Origin: Lactarius indigo
Lineage: Eukaryota > Basidiomycota > Agaricomycetes > Russulales > Russulaceae
NCBI GenBank assembly: GCA_025766275.1
Contig: JAFKAC010000013.1
Location: 868,001-932,000, forward strand
DNA: 64,000 nt
Direction: 5' to 3'
Shown: piece by piece, positions 11,801 to 23,300 of the stretch
Position numbering within the stretch: the stretch's first letter is position 1
How the letters are laid out: every line of letters starts with the position of its first letter
Made by a program: the position numbers and the translations under genes
Notes under the pieces: generated by a model
Databases searched by the model: none
What the model was told of the DNA's origin: nothing
Seen by the model: the letters and a program-made list of their open reading frames with translations, nothing else

Positions 11801-13573
11801 TGATTGGACCGATAGACCTTCCCCTATTCCACAGGTATCGCTAAGATTGGATCAGTTCAAACAAGCGCGGCAGCGTGCCTTCTCCTGCATGCTTAGGGCG
11901 CAAAAGTCATGGGTCAAACACAAAGATACGCCCAAATTCAAAGAAGGGGACCTCGTATGGCTCGAGGGACGCCACTTACGTACTCACCAACCAACCGCAA
12001 AATTAGCCACAAAGTGCCATGGACCATTTAAGGTCACCCAGGTGATGTCCCCTGTCAACTATTGCCTCGAACTTCCCACACAGTGGAGCATCCATGATGT
12101 CTTCCTCATAGACCTTCTCACACCTTATCGCGAGACACCCATGCACGGACCAAACTACCAGCGCCCCCACCGGATTTGGTAGATAACGAAGAAGAATATG
12201 AGGTCGAGAAGATTCTAGACTCCCAGCAGTTCAGCAGAAGACGTCGGCTCCAGTATCTTGTCAAATGGAAGGGCTACCCAGACTTGGACAATCAGTGGGT
12301 CGATAAGGATGATGTCTTTGCCGACCAAGCCATTCGGGACTTCAAAACTTCGAATCCCGACCAAGAAGTACATATAAGAGCCGCGCGATGTCATGCTAAG
12401 TCTCCATCCCCTTCTATGTCTTCTGTCCCTCGCAATGACCACCTCGATCTCCTCGAAACCATCATCGCCCCGCTTGTCTCTCCCAGCATTGTCGTTCCTG
12501 CCACCACTGAACAACGGCGAGCTTGTCAACAGGGTCAACAACAACCCCTCGACAACCGATCCACAGAAGAGCGACGGCTCCAATGACAAGAAAGTACAGC
12601 AGACCTGTCCGAGGCACTGCGAAGATTTCCTATGCCCACGCCAGGAGTGGTCTCCGACGACCCAGCAACAATTCAACCAGCACCTCAGCCACTGTACAAT
12701 ATCATCGACCCCGACACTGGAGCCACAACCCACACCATCATGGAAGACGAACTCTTCCAACTTCAAGCGGCTCTCACGAGCTCTGAAGGGACCTGACGCA
12801 GTGAAGAACTACAAGCGGGAGTGGAAGGAGACGGTGCGGAAGTGGCAGGCAGAGCAATTGCATATCACTGCCTCGCGGCGCAAGATGGCGAAGGAGAGGA
12901 GGGAGTATTGGACCAAGCTGAGGATGACAACCACTATGAAGATTACTACCCCTCACGACACTCATTCCTTGACTATGAACAGCACCCTGGAGCCCCAGAA
13001 GCTACTCCCTATCTCGTTGACTCAGACGGAATGCCTATGCACCAGGGATACATTTCAGCGCCCCACGCTGCTCGTTGTACGCCACTTGGAGCTGATGACA
13101 GTGCCCTCAGCATCATCATCCCTGAGGGGTTCAGGGTCAATGGACGACCCAATTACGTTCCGTTCCTGGTCCGTCTCCCCAACGGACTTACAGTACAGGC
13201 CTCGCACATACAAATTATCAAGGCCGGCGACCCCTTTGTTCTCGGACTAGTTCCAGGATCTCCGTACATCTATGGGCAACCACTGTACGCTACGCCGCAT
13301 CTCCCACACAACAACCGCGCTTTCATTGCGCATGAAGATCTCTTTCTACTTAGAGACCGTCATCCCACCGATGCTATGCTCCAGCGTATTGGGGATGTAA
13401 CACTTACAGAGGAGGTGCGTTGCTACCAACAGAATGCATTCGCTGAGGAACAACTAGAGGCTCACATCCGACGACTACAAGAGGAGAGAGGAGTTGTTCA
13501 CCATCGCAAGATGGATTCCATTTATCAACTGGAACGTGCTAATGCTCTGCCAAGAGTCGAGGATGAGATAGAA
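8787..13573 (+). pseudogene. Pol of element A: protease, RT, RNase H, integrase, chromodomain, C-terminal extension
   Basis: The frame opens MEEGGFSGRLNPSAWV in -1 relative to Gag. It holds the protease motif LVDSGATH, an RT with QYPLPLISDL and YMDNIGIA (the catalytic DD has become DN; copy A' keeps YMDD), RNase H (EVDASGFATGAVL), an integrase HHCC and DDE core (VDFITKLP, the equivalent of SDRDPRF broken by TGA, TDGQSERTNQWLEQYL) and a chromodomain ([12 protein letters not shown]...W). About 440 further residues follow, rich in coiled coil, before LTR-B cuts the frame after RVEDEIE. Lesions are mostly Arg-to-TGA (for example 9247, 9378, 9726, 11184, 11253, 11280, 11529), plus a missing C near 12165. 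Confidence 0.9.
8799..8805 (+). promoter_or_regulatory. -1 ribosomal frameshift heptamer GGGTTTT at the Gag-Pol overlap
   Basis: In the Gag frame the site reads G GGT TTT, a canonical X XXY YYZ slippery sequence. Slipping back one base moves ribosomes into the Pol frame, upstream of the Gag TGA. Copy A' has the same heptamer in the same frame (38550-38556, minus strand). Confidence 0.7.
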
Positions 13574-14223
13574 TGTTACATTTCGATTCGCACGACTGTG
13601 GACCCTTACTGTACCGGTTGCAACTACGGCGGTAAGGTAGATTAGTTGCGGACTTACCTACAGTGATATGGTAGTACGATAGGCAATACGACTGATAGCT
13701 GACTGAGCGGTGCCTGGATGACTCGATACTAGTACAGGTACTAGTAGTATTAGTTTTGCGATGTTTCTGCGATACGTTGGACGCTTACTTACTGTGACTC
13801 ATAGCAGCACTTCAAAGCCTGCTCGACTTGTATTTAAACTGTGTGTGAAGACCAAGATACGCCATCTTGGTCTTCTTGAATCATCACTTGGTTCTTTCTA
13901 TTCTTCACCTCGTCTCCTTTCCTATTTTCGTACCGCGTATCAAGCACTAAGTCCAACTCTGGTTGTGACAGAATACGAGACAGCAAGTCTTGCCGGTGTA
14001 CCTTTGCGTATTCACTCAAGGCAAGAACACAGACCTTCGAGTCATCGTGTCAGGACTATCGCTAAGTTGTTATTGCCTCACCAAGCTCAAGTTGAGCTAA
14101 CGTCGTGACAATGTTACATTAAGACCAAGATCCCACCGTGGCCATAACAACAAGAGATCAGTGGACGAGCTTCTGTCCCTATTCGCTCCCTAGAAGAGGA
14201 GACCGCAACGTTCTGACCCGTTT
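13574..14223 (+). mobile_element. Chromovirus family B: 5' LTR plus the first 29 gag codons, cut by LTR-E
   Basis: LTR-B (13574-14118) starts TGTTACATTTCG and ends CAATGTTACA. TATTTAAA at 13831-13838 precedes ATCTTGGTCTT (13864-13874) by 33 nt, and the matching primer site is 14121-14131. The gag head (GTG at 14138, ITTRDQWTSFCPYSLPRRGD) runs only to 14223. The element landed in the Pol extension of A. Its other half is not in the window. Confidence 0.85.
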
Positions 14224-14805
14224 TGTAACGCCACTGCAGGGGCGTTGGATACGACCTGTATCAAGTCAGTCAGTTGAACGGGAGTACAAGCTCCAAGGCT
14301 TGACTTCAGCAGAGATGATGAACAGGGATCACAAGGAGTCAGGTCACTTGGATTGTAGAGGGGAGCTAAGACTCAAAGGTCTAGCAAAGTCAAAGGTCGT
14401 GAGACAGAGGACACACAAGGATGTTCCGCATTAGACGAGTGTAGTATTACACAAGAAGTCTAGTCTACCGTACAAGCTAGATAGAACTAGGTTTAAATAG
14501 ACAATAGTCAGTATGGCGGCTACAAACAGATGGCGCCATCGCTGGTTTTGGAACAAGGAAGAGACATAAAGAGAACAAAGGGAAGTTATACTGGGAATAA
14601 GGGCGAATCACGCGGGATCATGCGTGATTGGGAACACAACGGAAACTAGCACATGTCGAACTTTATCAGAAGGGATCATCGATAAGTAGGGCACGCGATA
14701 GGAACCGGGTAATCGTAAAGTCCACGTAATCGTACAGGGCTCATATGGTGTAAGGAAGGGAATAGTAAGATGTGAAAGAACGAGTCCAAGGAAAAGATCG
14801 TAACA
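14224..14805 (-). repeat. LTR-E (3' LTR of a minus-strand element)
   Basis: On the minus strand the LTR starts TGTTACGATC (14805) and ends GGCGTTACA (14224). It is preceded by a polypurine tract (AGACGGGGGG near 14812). TATTTAAA near 14500 lies 34 nt before AGACTAGACTT (14466-14456), the predicted self-primer. It is inserted in the gag head of element B. Confidence 0.8.
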
Positions 14806-14838
14806 TTACCCCCCGTCTTAGTCTGAAGACGCCTCGAC

Positions 14839-15145
14839 TTCAGGACTCTGGGTCAACGAGGTCATAGATGTCGGTGTTGAGGTCATTCTCTGGCCACAGA
14901 GAAATGTCAAGTCGACAGTAATGGGTTTTGAGGAAGAAGAGAGGTCCGCGCTTCCCACACTTGCGGCACATTTCGTATTGCGGACATCTGATTTCGTCAT
15001 GATCAGCATTAGTGCAGAAGCACCGTCCGCACCATCTTCCTTGAGTCTCGGTGGCGACTGTCGGGGGTTCTGGAACGGTGAAGGAGGTAGTCGCTTCGGT
15101 GGTCGTCGCCTGTTGGATGCGTTCGTCTGCCTGGAAGGTGGTGAT
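14839..15145 (-). pseudogene. Pol C-terminal zinc-knuckle tail of element E, fragment
   Basis: The minus-strand frame reads RWCGRCFCTNADHDEIRC, CRKCGKRGPLFFLKTHYC and ends YDLVDPES-TGA, followed by the polypurine tract and LTR-E. It is clearly related to the tail of element D (WCGKCFTSNSHEEIKC, CRKCGAHGPF, YDLMDFEAL). The 5' part is cut at 15145 by LTR-D. Confidence 0.75.
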
Positions 15146-15725
15146 TGTTACGCCCTAGCAGGGGCGTGGGTTCTAGAGGTTCTGAATCACACAAGTATCA
15201 AGCGAAGACCTCTGTTGTCTTATTGCTATGAAATACAAGTGATAAAAGTGTGGCACAAGGTGCAGCACTACTCTGTAATGTAGGACTCCTCGTCCGAAGT
15301 GTCTAACACTTCTCTACACTTGATCTTGCTAGTGCACAGAGTATAACAGGTGTAACGCGTTGATATAGTTCAACTGCAAAGACTTCGAAGTGTCCTGGTT
15401 AGGGACTGAGGTAGGGGGTGCACAAGAAGAGAGGAATAAGATGAGGTCACACCAAAATACGGAGGCGAGGTTGCTAGATTGCAAACGAAGCCAAGTCTGG
15501 CTTCCTACGGTCTATGGTACAGGTTTATATAGGACAGGGTTCCAAACAACATGAACACAAGTCCACACAATATCAAAGAGACTAAATGGAGTAAACAGAA
15601 GTTCGGATCAAAGAAAACAGCGCCACTAGTAGCAGTAGCTCCTTTGGTAACAAGGTATAGTACAGAAGGGGAAAGGCAGGGTGGAGACATACTGTGACTT
15701 AGGTCCGAAGCGTCGGATCATAACA
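15146..15725 (-). repeat. LTR-D (3' LTR of element D)
   Basis: On the minus strand the LTR starts TGTTATGATCCG (15725) after a purine tract (AGAGAGGGGCTCA) and ends GGGCGTAACA (15146). TATATAAA (15531-15524) lies 33 nt before AGACTTGGCTT (15498-15488), the predicted self-primer. It interrupts the tail of element E, so D inserted after E. Confidence 0.8.
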
Positions 15726-15751
15726 TGAGCCCCTCTCTAAGTCAACTCTCC

Positions 15752-16805
15752 CTAGAGTGCTTCGAAGTCCATCAGGTCATAGACATCGTTGTCTACATCG
15801 TTGGAGGGGGTGCTTTCGCGAGGGAGGGGGCAGTGATGTTGGCGAAGGAAGTTGAAGGGACCATGGGCCCCGCACTTTCGACAATTTTCATACTTGGGGC
15901 ACTTGATTTCTTCGTGGCTGTTGCTGGTAAAACACTTGCCACACCACTGAGTGCGTTCTTCAGGGGCTGGCCAGAGGCACTGATAGGGGAAGTGGTCAGT
16001 GCTAGAACACCTCCAGCAAAACTTCTGTTTTTGAGGGCAGGCGAAGGAGAGGTGGTCTTCAGACTGACACCTGTAACAAAGTCGGATGGTGCCAGTCTCC
16101 TTCTTGTTGGCTCTGCGCTTGCGTCTCTTCTTCCTTTCTGCAGAGGGGCTAGGTCCTTCTGGTTCGTCATGGAGTCTTGGCATGGAGTGGTAGCGAGGTG
16201 GAGCAGGGGCAGGAATGTGGTGGACTTCAAAGGGGTGAGTTTCTTCTTCCGGAGGAGGGGGGTGTAGTGCGAGCCATCGGTCTGCAATCCGGACATAGGC
16301 CTTGTGTTCTTGCAGCCTTCTTCGGGTGCTGGTTAGTTGCATGTCCATGTTGAGGAGGTGCCTTTTGAGGGGCTCCATCGTCTTGTACAGGCCTTCAATC
16401 TCCTTTCGGAGGGCCTTCTGGTTTCGCAAGAGTCGGCGAGTCCTGGAGATTTCTGCTGTGAGGCAGTCATCTTTCAGGTCTTCTAGGACTTCATCGACTT
16501 GTCTGGCTGTGGGGGAAGCTTCGTCCAAGTTCTGCATCTGAGCTGGGGTGATGGGGGGAGCTGGATTGTGGGGGTCGTTGTCTCTGGGAAGGAGGAAAAG
16601 GGGGAGGCCATAGTGAGGGAGGTTCTTGCCCATGGTGCCGATGACATCTTCTTTGTTTTCACTGATCTTGATCCATTTGGCATCCTTTCGGATGTACGAG
16701 GTTGGGTCAGCGTCGTCAGGGATGAGGAAGTGGACATAGCGGCTGCTCCAGGGGTCATTCAAGAAGAAGGGGTAGCCAGGGTCGTCGTCTTCTTCAGCAG
16801 TGATA
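15752..16805 (-). pseudogene. Pol C-terminal extension of element D: coiled coil plus zinc knuckles, 5'-truncated
   Basis: About 350 codons are open without a stop up to the DNA transposon at 16806; the first few codons of the open frame lie in that transposon. From the N-terminal side: an acidic EEDDDPGYPFF segment; a predicted helical, coiled-coil stretch (LTAEISRTRRLLRNQKALRK, about residues 125-190); a basic KKRRKRRANKK patch; and cysteine/histidine knuckles CYRCQSEDHLSFAC, CWRCSSTDHFPYQC, WCGKCF...CRKCGAHGP. It ends MDFEAL-TAG just before the polypurine tract. Element C has the same arrangement after its chromodomain, so this is the distal end of a chromovirus Pol whose enzymatic part is lost. 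Confidence 0.8.
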
Positions 16806-17820
16806 CTCAGTAAAAAAGAAAAGTCACACAAAGTCACACAAAGTCAGCTCAAAGTCAATGACTTTTCACTTGACTGATGTCCTATTTTAGCGACTTCAAA
16901 AGTCAGGAAAAAGTCACAAAAAAGTCAGTCTAAGGTCAATGTATAGTCACTTGGTAGTCAATGACTTTTCATTGACTTTTTGTTGACTGATGTCCTATTT
17001 TTTCGACTTTGAATTGACTGCTGAAGTCAAGTGCAAGTCATTAAAAAGTCAACAAAAAGTCATTGAAAAGTCACTGTAAGTCATTGACTTTTCATTGACT
17101 TTTTGTTGACTGATGTCCTATTTTTTCGACTTTGAATTGACTGCTGAAGTCAAGTGCAAGTCATTAAAAAGTCAACAAAAAGTCATTGAAAAGTCACTGT
17201 AAGTCATTGACTTTTCATTGACTTTTTGTTGACTGATGTCCTATTTTTTCGACTTTGAACTGACTGCCAAAGTCAAGCACAAGTCATTACAAAGTCAACA
17301 AAAAGTCAATGAAAAGTCACTGACTTACAGCGACTTTCCATTGACTTTTTGTTGACTAAGGAAGTCAAGCTCCAGTCATTCAAAAGTCAACAAAAAGTCA
17401 ATGAAAAGTCACTGACTTACAGCGACTTTCCATTGACTTTTTGTTGACTAAGGAAGTCAAGCTCCAGTCATTCAAAAGTCAACAAAAAGTCATTGACTAA
17501 GAACTGACTTTGTTTGACTTTTAATTGACTTTTCAAAGTCAATTGGCAGTCAACAAAAAAAGTCGCACAAAAGTCAACAAAAAGTCAATGACTTTTTATT
17601 GACTATGGAAGTCAATTTCCAGTCATTCAAAAGTCAATAAAAAGTCGTTGACTAAGAACTGACTTTGTTTGACTTTTAATTGACTTTCAAAGTCAATTAA
17701 CAGTCAACATAAAAGTCACACAAAAGTCACACAAAAGTCGAACAAAAGTCACCAATATTATTGACTACAGACTGACTTTTAGCTGACTTTGGGAGTCAGT
17801 TTAAAGTCACACATTAATCA
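16806..17820. repeat. Left subterminal array of TGACTT/AAGTCA motifs
   Basis: About 1 kb in which AAGTCA or its complement TGACTT recurs every 8-15 bp in both orientations. Longer units are embedded: a 123-bp unit (starts near 16981, 17104 and 17227) and a 92-bp unit (near 17321 and 17413). Such subterminal arrays are where CACTA transposases bind. No gene is present. Confidence 0.85.
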
Positions 17821-17918
17821 CGCGAGAAATTCCGACAGCAAAAAAAGATATATTTTTTTTGTGACAAACAGGCCCACCGCCGCGAACAATACGAGAGCTT
17901 TGATTTAAAAGATGGGCG

Positions 17919-20078
17919 CTATGCAGCAGCCTTTGTGTTGCGCTTTGATTTGCGCTGGAGAACATTAGCCACAATATATATTGACATATGTGTGACTTAC
18001 CTCGTTGACGATGCTCTCGATGTCCTCTTTAGAGGGCTGTTCCGACTTCGGCGCTCCCGCAATCGCCTTGATAAGGTCTGTGAAAACATATTAGCAAAGA
18101 GGGGAAGGAAGGGGAGGAGGGGAGGAGAGGCGACATACCTCTTCTCGTAGGCCGCTTCCCTTGCGACTCGATCTCGTGCTCATCGACCCACTGCATGAGC
18201 TCGTCACGCTGAAGGTCTTGGAGGTGTGAGTGGGACTCGTCGTCGTCGGCCGAGCCCTAAAATAAATGAATCATCAGCGATATGCGGCGGCAATGGAAGA
18301 CATACCTCAGACGACGAGGTCGCCTTTCCACCCGGATCCTGGGCGCCCCATCTTGGGCTCTTGTGCCTGGGGTCGTCCTCAGCAGGGCTCGCCGAACGCG
18401 ACTTGAGTTGCGACTGAGTAGCCACGTCATCGTCCGTTGTCGCGGAACGGGTGTCCTTGGCTTTGGCTGCCCGTGTCGACAAGGCCTTGGCACGTGACGT
18501 TGTGTTGGAACGCGACGATTTGGGGGAGGGAGGTTCAGGAGTTGAGGTCTGGAAAGGGGTGACGCATGGCGACTGTGAGAAGGAACAGTACTCACCGGCT
18601 GGGAGGCCGCACCAGGTCGAACGAGAGACATAAAAGCCGGGCAAGGGGAAGGAGGTTGGCAACCTACAAAGTAATTAGGTCAGTAGGTCAGGCTGTAAAT
18701 GCGAATATTCTCGCTCACCTGTATCGGGACCTACTGACGTCCCACTGGTACCCTCGTCGGATTTTGAGCGTTTCCCAGTTCGCCGTGGAGGGCTGAGATC
18801 GCGCCTACGCTTAGCCTTGGGGCCAGCCTTGCTCGATGACTCTGGCTCTGAGGGTGGCCGTACGGAAGTTACACGGGGACGAGGTTGGGGGGACTTGAAA
18901 GAGGCGCGACGAGGGGACAGCTGTGAAAGGCGGGAAGGGGCAACACTGGAAGAAGCGGGAGAGCGCGAAGTGGGAGAGGGGGAAGGTAAGGCGCGGGAAG
19001 AAGTACTGACGCGGCTGGAAGGAGGGATGCAGGAAGATTCCGCGATGCTAGGAGTCGATGGACGGGGAGGTACAGAATGTGAGCGGTTCGAAGGGCGATC
19101 CATCACCGACCCGAGGACTATATCGGCCTTCCAGTTGGCGCTGCACAGTGAGAGGAGGGGAGCCAAACGTTCGAGTGCTTCAACGGCTTGAGCCCACTCG
19201 CCGGAAAAGTTGTGCTTGAGGAACCCTTTCTTGTGCATCTTGTCGGCAACGGCGCGGGGATCGTGCCTCAGTGGCTCCAGGTGGGTGCGAACAACGGTCA
19301 GCGTGGTTTGGCAGATCGTTTTCCACTCCCCATCTGAGAGCATCCTCCCGTCCTCGTGTCGAACCGCGCGTCGCATGGGGGGTCGGGACGTATTGCCAAC
19401 AGAAACGCCAACACCGGGATCGTTCTTGCAATCGTCCCACGTCCAGATGACGGAGTGCGGATAGCAATCCGGGCGGGTTGACGGACGAGGGGAAGGTAAA
19501 GGGAGCCATGGCAGTGGAGCGCCAGAGGCAACTTGCGAGGCCGACTCGCTCGGATGCAAAGACGAAGCGGCCGAGCTAACGGCTGGAGCTGACGATGTAA
19601 AAAAAAAAGATTAATTGTACGATTACGACGATAAAAAAAAAAGGCACTTACAGCTTGTCGCCATCGGGCGCAGGGACGAAGCGAATGAGCTGGCGACTGT
19701 AGCTAGAGAAGGATGAGGAAAGGATGAGTAAAAAAATATATAAAAAAAGACAAAATGCGACTCACGATTCGCCGACAAAGTACTTTGTCGCAGGCTGAGA
19801 AGTTCTTGAAGGTGGCCAACCATATTGACGTATTTCATGAACTCCGGGTTGTGCGTGAGTTCGTCGTGAGTCAGGCGGGCGATGATGTTGATGGGGAGGC
19901 CGGAAGGTTGAGAAATCTGAGAGAAAAGAGAGACAGGTGTCGCAGCGGACGACTGGGTACTTGCGGTCGCAGAAAACATCGCGCTCGGGGGGCGAGACTG
20001 AGTCACCGACAAGTCCTCCTCGTCCATCTCATCGAAGTCTAAAAGAGGCTCGTCAAGATCATCCAGAATAGTCGACAT
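17919..20078 (-). CDS. Transposon cargo protein, 591 aa, eight exons, SAP-like C-terminus
   Basis: Start ATG at 20078 (MSTILDDLDEPLLDFDE) and stop TAG at 17919. Proposed exons: 20078-19766, 19702-19652, 19588-18719, 18663-18596, 18548-18306, 18256-18139, 18077-18001, 17954-17919. All introns have GT-AG ends and the phases agree, giving one open frame. The N-terminus is acidic. Residues about 130-260 look folded (VIWTWDDCKNDPG, GEWKTICQTTLTVVRTHLEP, LCSANWKADIVLG). Residues 300-515 are Ser/Pro/Arg-rich and disordered. Residues about 533-561 (DELMQWVDEHEIESQGKRP...LIKAI) resemble a SAP DNA-binding helix-extension-helix, followed by a basic tail RKSKRNTKAAA. I recognise no named family. It shares a 315-bp divergent promoter region with the transposase, so it may be a TnpA-like accessory factor or a captured host gene. 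Confidence 0.72.
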
Positions 20079-20393
20079 GCAAGAAAAATAGATGGGAAGG
20101 GAAGATGGAAGAAGATGGGAATGAGAGGAAGAGGGAAGAGGGAAGAGGAAATGGGGAAGGAAGGAACGTGGAAGGTGGAGAGGACGAATGACTGAACGAA
20201 CAAGCGAGGGAAAAATAAAAACATAAGTCAATATGAACGTAAGTCAATATGTTCGCTTGCTCCTGCCCTGACAAATCGCGGCACGGCCGGCCCAGGGCTT
20301 CAAAGACTCGAAACTCGCAACTTGTTATCTATAGTCCATCAGCAGATAGTTTTTGTGCTACCAGGCCTGTATATACACCTTCCCACAACAACA
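20079..20393. promoter_or_regulatory. Divergent promoter region of the transposon genes
   Basis: 315 bp separate the two opposed start codons. The cargo-gene side is strongly pyrimidine-rich on its coding strand (CTTCC/CTCTTCC runs, 20090-20220), as is common in fungal promoters. No confident TATA box was found. Confidence 0.45.
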
Positions 20394-23300
20394 ATGGCAC
20401 CAATAGTTAAATATATTTGCCCATGCTTCAAGTGCACCTCAAATAAGGAGCTTTCCAAGAGGACTATCAGGATTCACTCCAAGGAAAACCTAAAGCATCT
20501 ATATAATCTGATAGCTTTTGGTGCACCTCAGGACACTGTGAACTTTGTCCAGAGCTGTCAACACCAGCTTTCAGAGCTGCTTGGCAGCCTGGTTGAGGAG
20601 TCACAGTTATCCAGGCAACTTGGATCTCTTTATTCAGATGGTGAGCACTTATTTTTTATGCTCCCAATTAATACTGATCTACTTAGATCTAGCTATTGCC
20701 CCTACTAGTTCACCCCCATTTCCAGAGGGGAGGATGGTCAATGATGATGCTATGATGGTTGATGATGATTGTAAGTAATTTACTGTGAACTTATGATATC
20801 TTTGTCCTAATGCCAGCATAGACACCCCATTTTCCTTGCAGGAGGAGGGCTCTATGGATATACAGGAGTTGGACAATATATCAGACCAGGAGCATGAGGA
20901 TGACAGCTCTGTCATCTTCAGGATTCCAGAGGAGACCTTGGATGTTGCTCCAGACCCTGGCTCTGAATCTGGCTCTAGTTCTAGTCAACTGGACTCACTG
21001 GAGGATGATGATAGTTTTTTAGCCTCTGATGAGGACTTTGCCCCTTACAAGTCCTCATATGGGCCCTCTGGTGGTAGTGGTGGTGGGAATTTGCCAGAAA
21101 TTGTTGTGAAGCTTCAGAAACAGCTGTTGAAGGAATATACACTCCCCCCTCCTCCTATCCATGCCCCATGGCAACAGACACTATCCAGGGCACAGACCTT
21201 ATCCCTCCAGCACTACCTTGCATGGATAGGGTCCAATGGCACTGTTAAAGCATACAATGCCCATGCACAGGTACTTGGAGAGGCCACAAAGGAGGAAATC
21301 CTCAGCCTTTATAGGGTCAGAAAGCTAGCTGAAGACCTCACTGGCCTACACCCCTCATTTATTGACATGTGCCCTAAAAGTTGCATGGCATATACTGGAG
21401 ACTCTCATTCTCAATCCACCTGCTCATACAAAGACTGTGATGAGCAGCGCTACAAACCACAGCAGAGTCCTACAGCCAGACCAAAGTCAAGGGCAACCAT
21501 GCTCTATATGCCCATCACTCCCATCATTCAGGCATACTATGCCAATGCAGAGACATCCCATGAGATGCGCCATAGGGATGAATGCTTGAAGAGGACACTA
21601 GATGTGCTTGCAAGGGGTGCTGGTGTGAAGAGGTCAGAGTTTGCCAACTCTGACAACCATATTCACCACTACACCAAATTGGGGCTATTCCATGATGAAA
21701 GAGACACTGCCCTATCAATCTCTACAGATGGTGCTCAGCTCACCATGAAAAAGCAGTCCAATATGTGGCTCCTAATTGTTGTGCTGCTCAATCTCCCACC
21801 AGAGATGTGCTACAGAGCAAGCAATGTCATTGTCCCACTTGCCATCCCAGGCCCATCAGCACCTGGGAACATTGAGTCCTTCATATATCCCCTTTTTGAA
21901 GAGATGGCAATGGCAAGTGTGGGGATGTGGACATGGGATGCTATTGACTCATCCTACTTTGTTCTGAGAGCATATCTCTGTGGTGTAAAAGGAGACATGC
22001 TTGGATCTGCCAAGTTGAGTGGGATGGCAGGACATTCAGCCCTTTATGGTGATCGCTTCAGTTTGGTACAAGGTGCTCGCCCTGCCAAGGACAGAGGTGC
22101 TAGAGCCCAGTACTATCCAATCTCTCCACCTCAAAAGGAAAGATATAATCCTGGTCGCCATATTGTTGACCTGGATAACTTGCCCATGAGAGGCCAAAGA
22201 CAATATTGGCAGACTATTGAAAGGCTAGAGTCTGCAAGAACCCAAGCAGAGCTTCAAAGGACTGTAAAGGAGATAGGAATCTCACACCTTACAATATGTG
22301 CAGCCAGTCCTACATTTTCCCATCCATCATTCTTCCCATTGGACCCCTTCCATTTATTCTATGAAAACTGCATGGTACACATCTGGGACTTGTGGGTGAC
22401 CCATAGCTCCATTGATGAGAAGATACATATGGATGCAGGCATGGCCTCAAAACTTGGTGCAGAGGTTGAAAAGGCAGTAAAGACCCTCCCTTCATCTTTC
22501 TGTGGGCCAATCAGGGACCCATACAAAAAGCGCCATAGCCAGTACAAAGTCTATGAATGGATGGCCCTCCTTCACTGGTATATTATACCAATGGCATGGG
22601 AGCTAGGCTTTGACAAGGATGTCCTCAAGAACTTTGGCCAGTTTGCAGACATTGTTGAAGCTGCAATGTCTCATTCACCAAAGTCTGATGAGGACTTAGC
22701 ATCCTTACACAGTCTAATCAAGTCCTTCCTCCAGGAATTTGAGAGGCTTTATGTTGAGGATGACCCAGTCAAGGTCTCAAGATGCAGGCTGTGCATCTGG
22801 CAATTAATTCATGTCCCACACCATATCTCATGGAATGGCTCAATCAGATTTGGCTCTCAAGCTACAGTGGAGAGGGCCATTGGAGAAATTGGCCATAAAG
22901 TCAGGTCCAAGAAGGCACCCTTTGCTAATATAGCCACAATTCTATATGAAAGGGCAAGCACCAAGGTGTTGACTTTGCAGTACCCATCCCTGGCCATTCC
23001 CCCTAAAGAAGGGAGGAAGAAGGAACACCTGTTTCAGTCACTGCCAATCAAAAGGACTGAGATAGAAAATCCCTCAGAACATTATAACCACCTTGCTGCA
23101 ATTTGTGATTTTCTTGAAGTCACTCTGGATATGGACCTCATAATTCAGAGATGGGGAAAGTGCAATATGCCAGGAGATGTCACTTTGAGGAGCAGAATCT
23201 CTGAGAAGGGAGGTCAAGCCACAAGGTCATCTAGATATTTTGAGGCTCAAGGAGAGGAGGGGCTTATCTTTGGAGAGGCATTGGCATTTTACTTTTTGCC

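Larger units (their letters stand above)
6345..13573 (+). mobile_element. Ty3/gypsy chromovirus, family A copy 1, decayed, cut at its 3' end by LTR-B
   Basis: The 5' LTR (6345-6844) is followed by a self-priming site, a Gag frame (6865-8817) and a Pol frame (8787 onward) with protease, RT, RNase H, integrase, chromodomain and a long C-terminal extension. The coding sequence is cut at 13573 by LTR-B, so the 3' LTR is missing. At least a dozen in-frame TGA codons and a 1-nt deletion near 12165 make it inactive. Confidence 0.9.

Noticed and set aside
12393..13250. 285-codon frame overlapping the Pol extension of element A
   Set aside because: It is a shifted reading of the acidic/Pro-rich extension; the homologous frame in A' is the one continuous with the chromodomain.
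16860..17820. CRISPR-like regular repeats
   Set aside because: The short motif occurs in both orientations with irregular spacing and no unique spacers; it is a subterminal array of a eukaryotic transposon.
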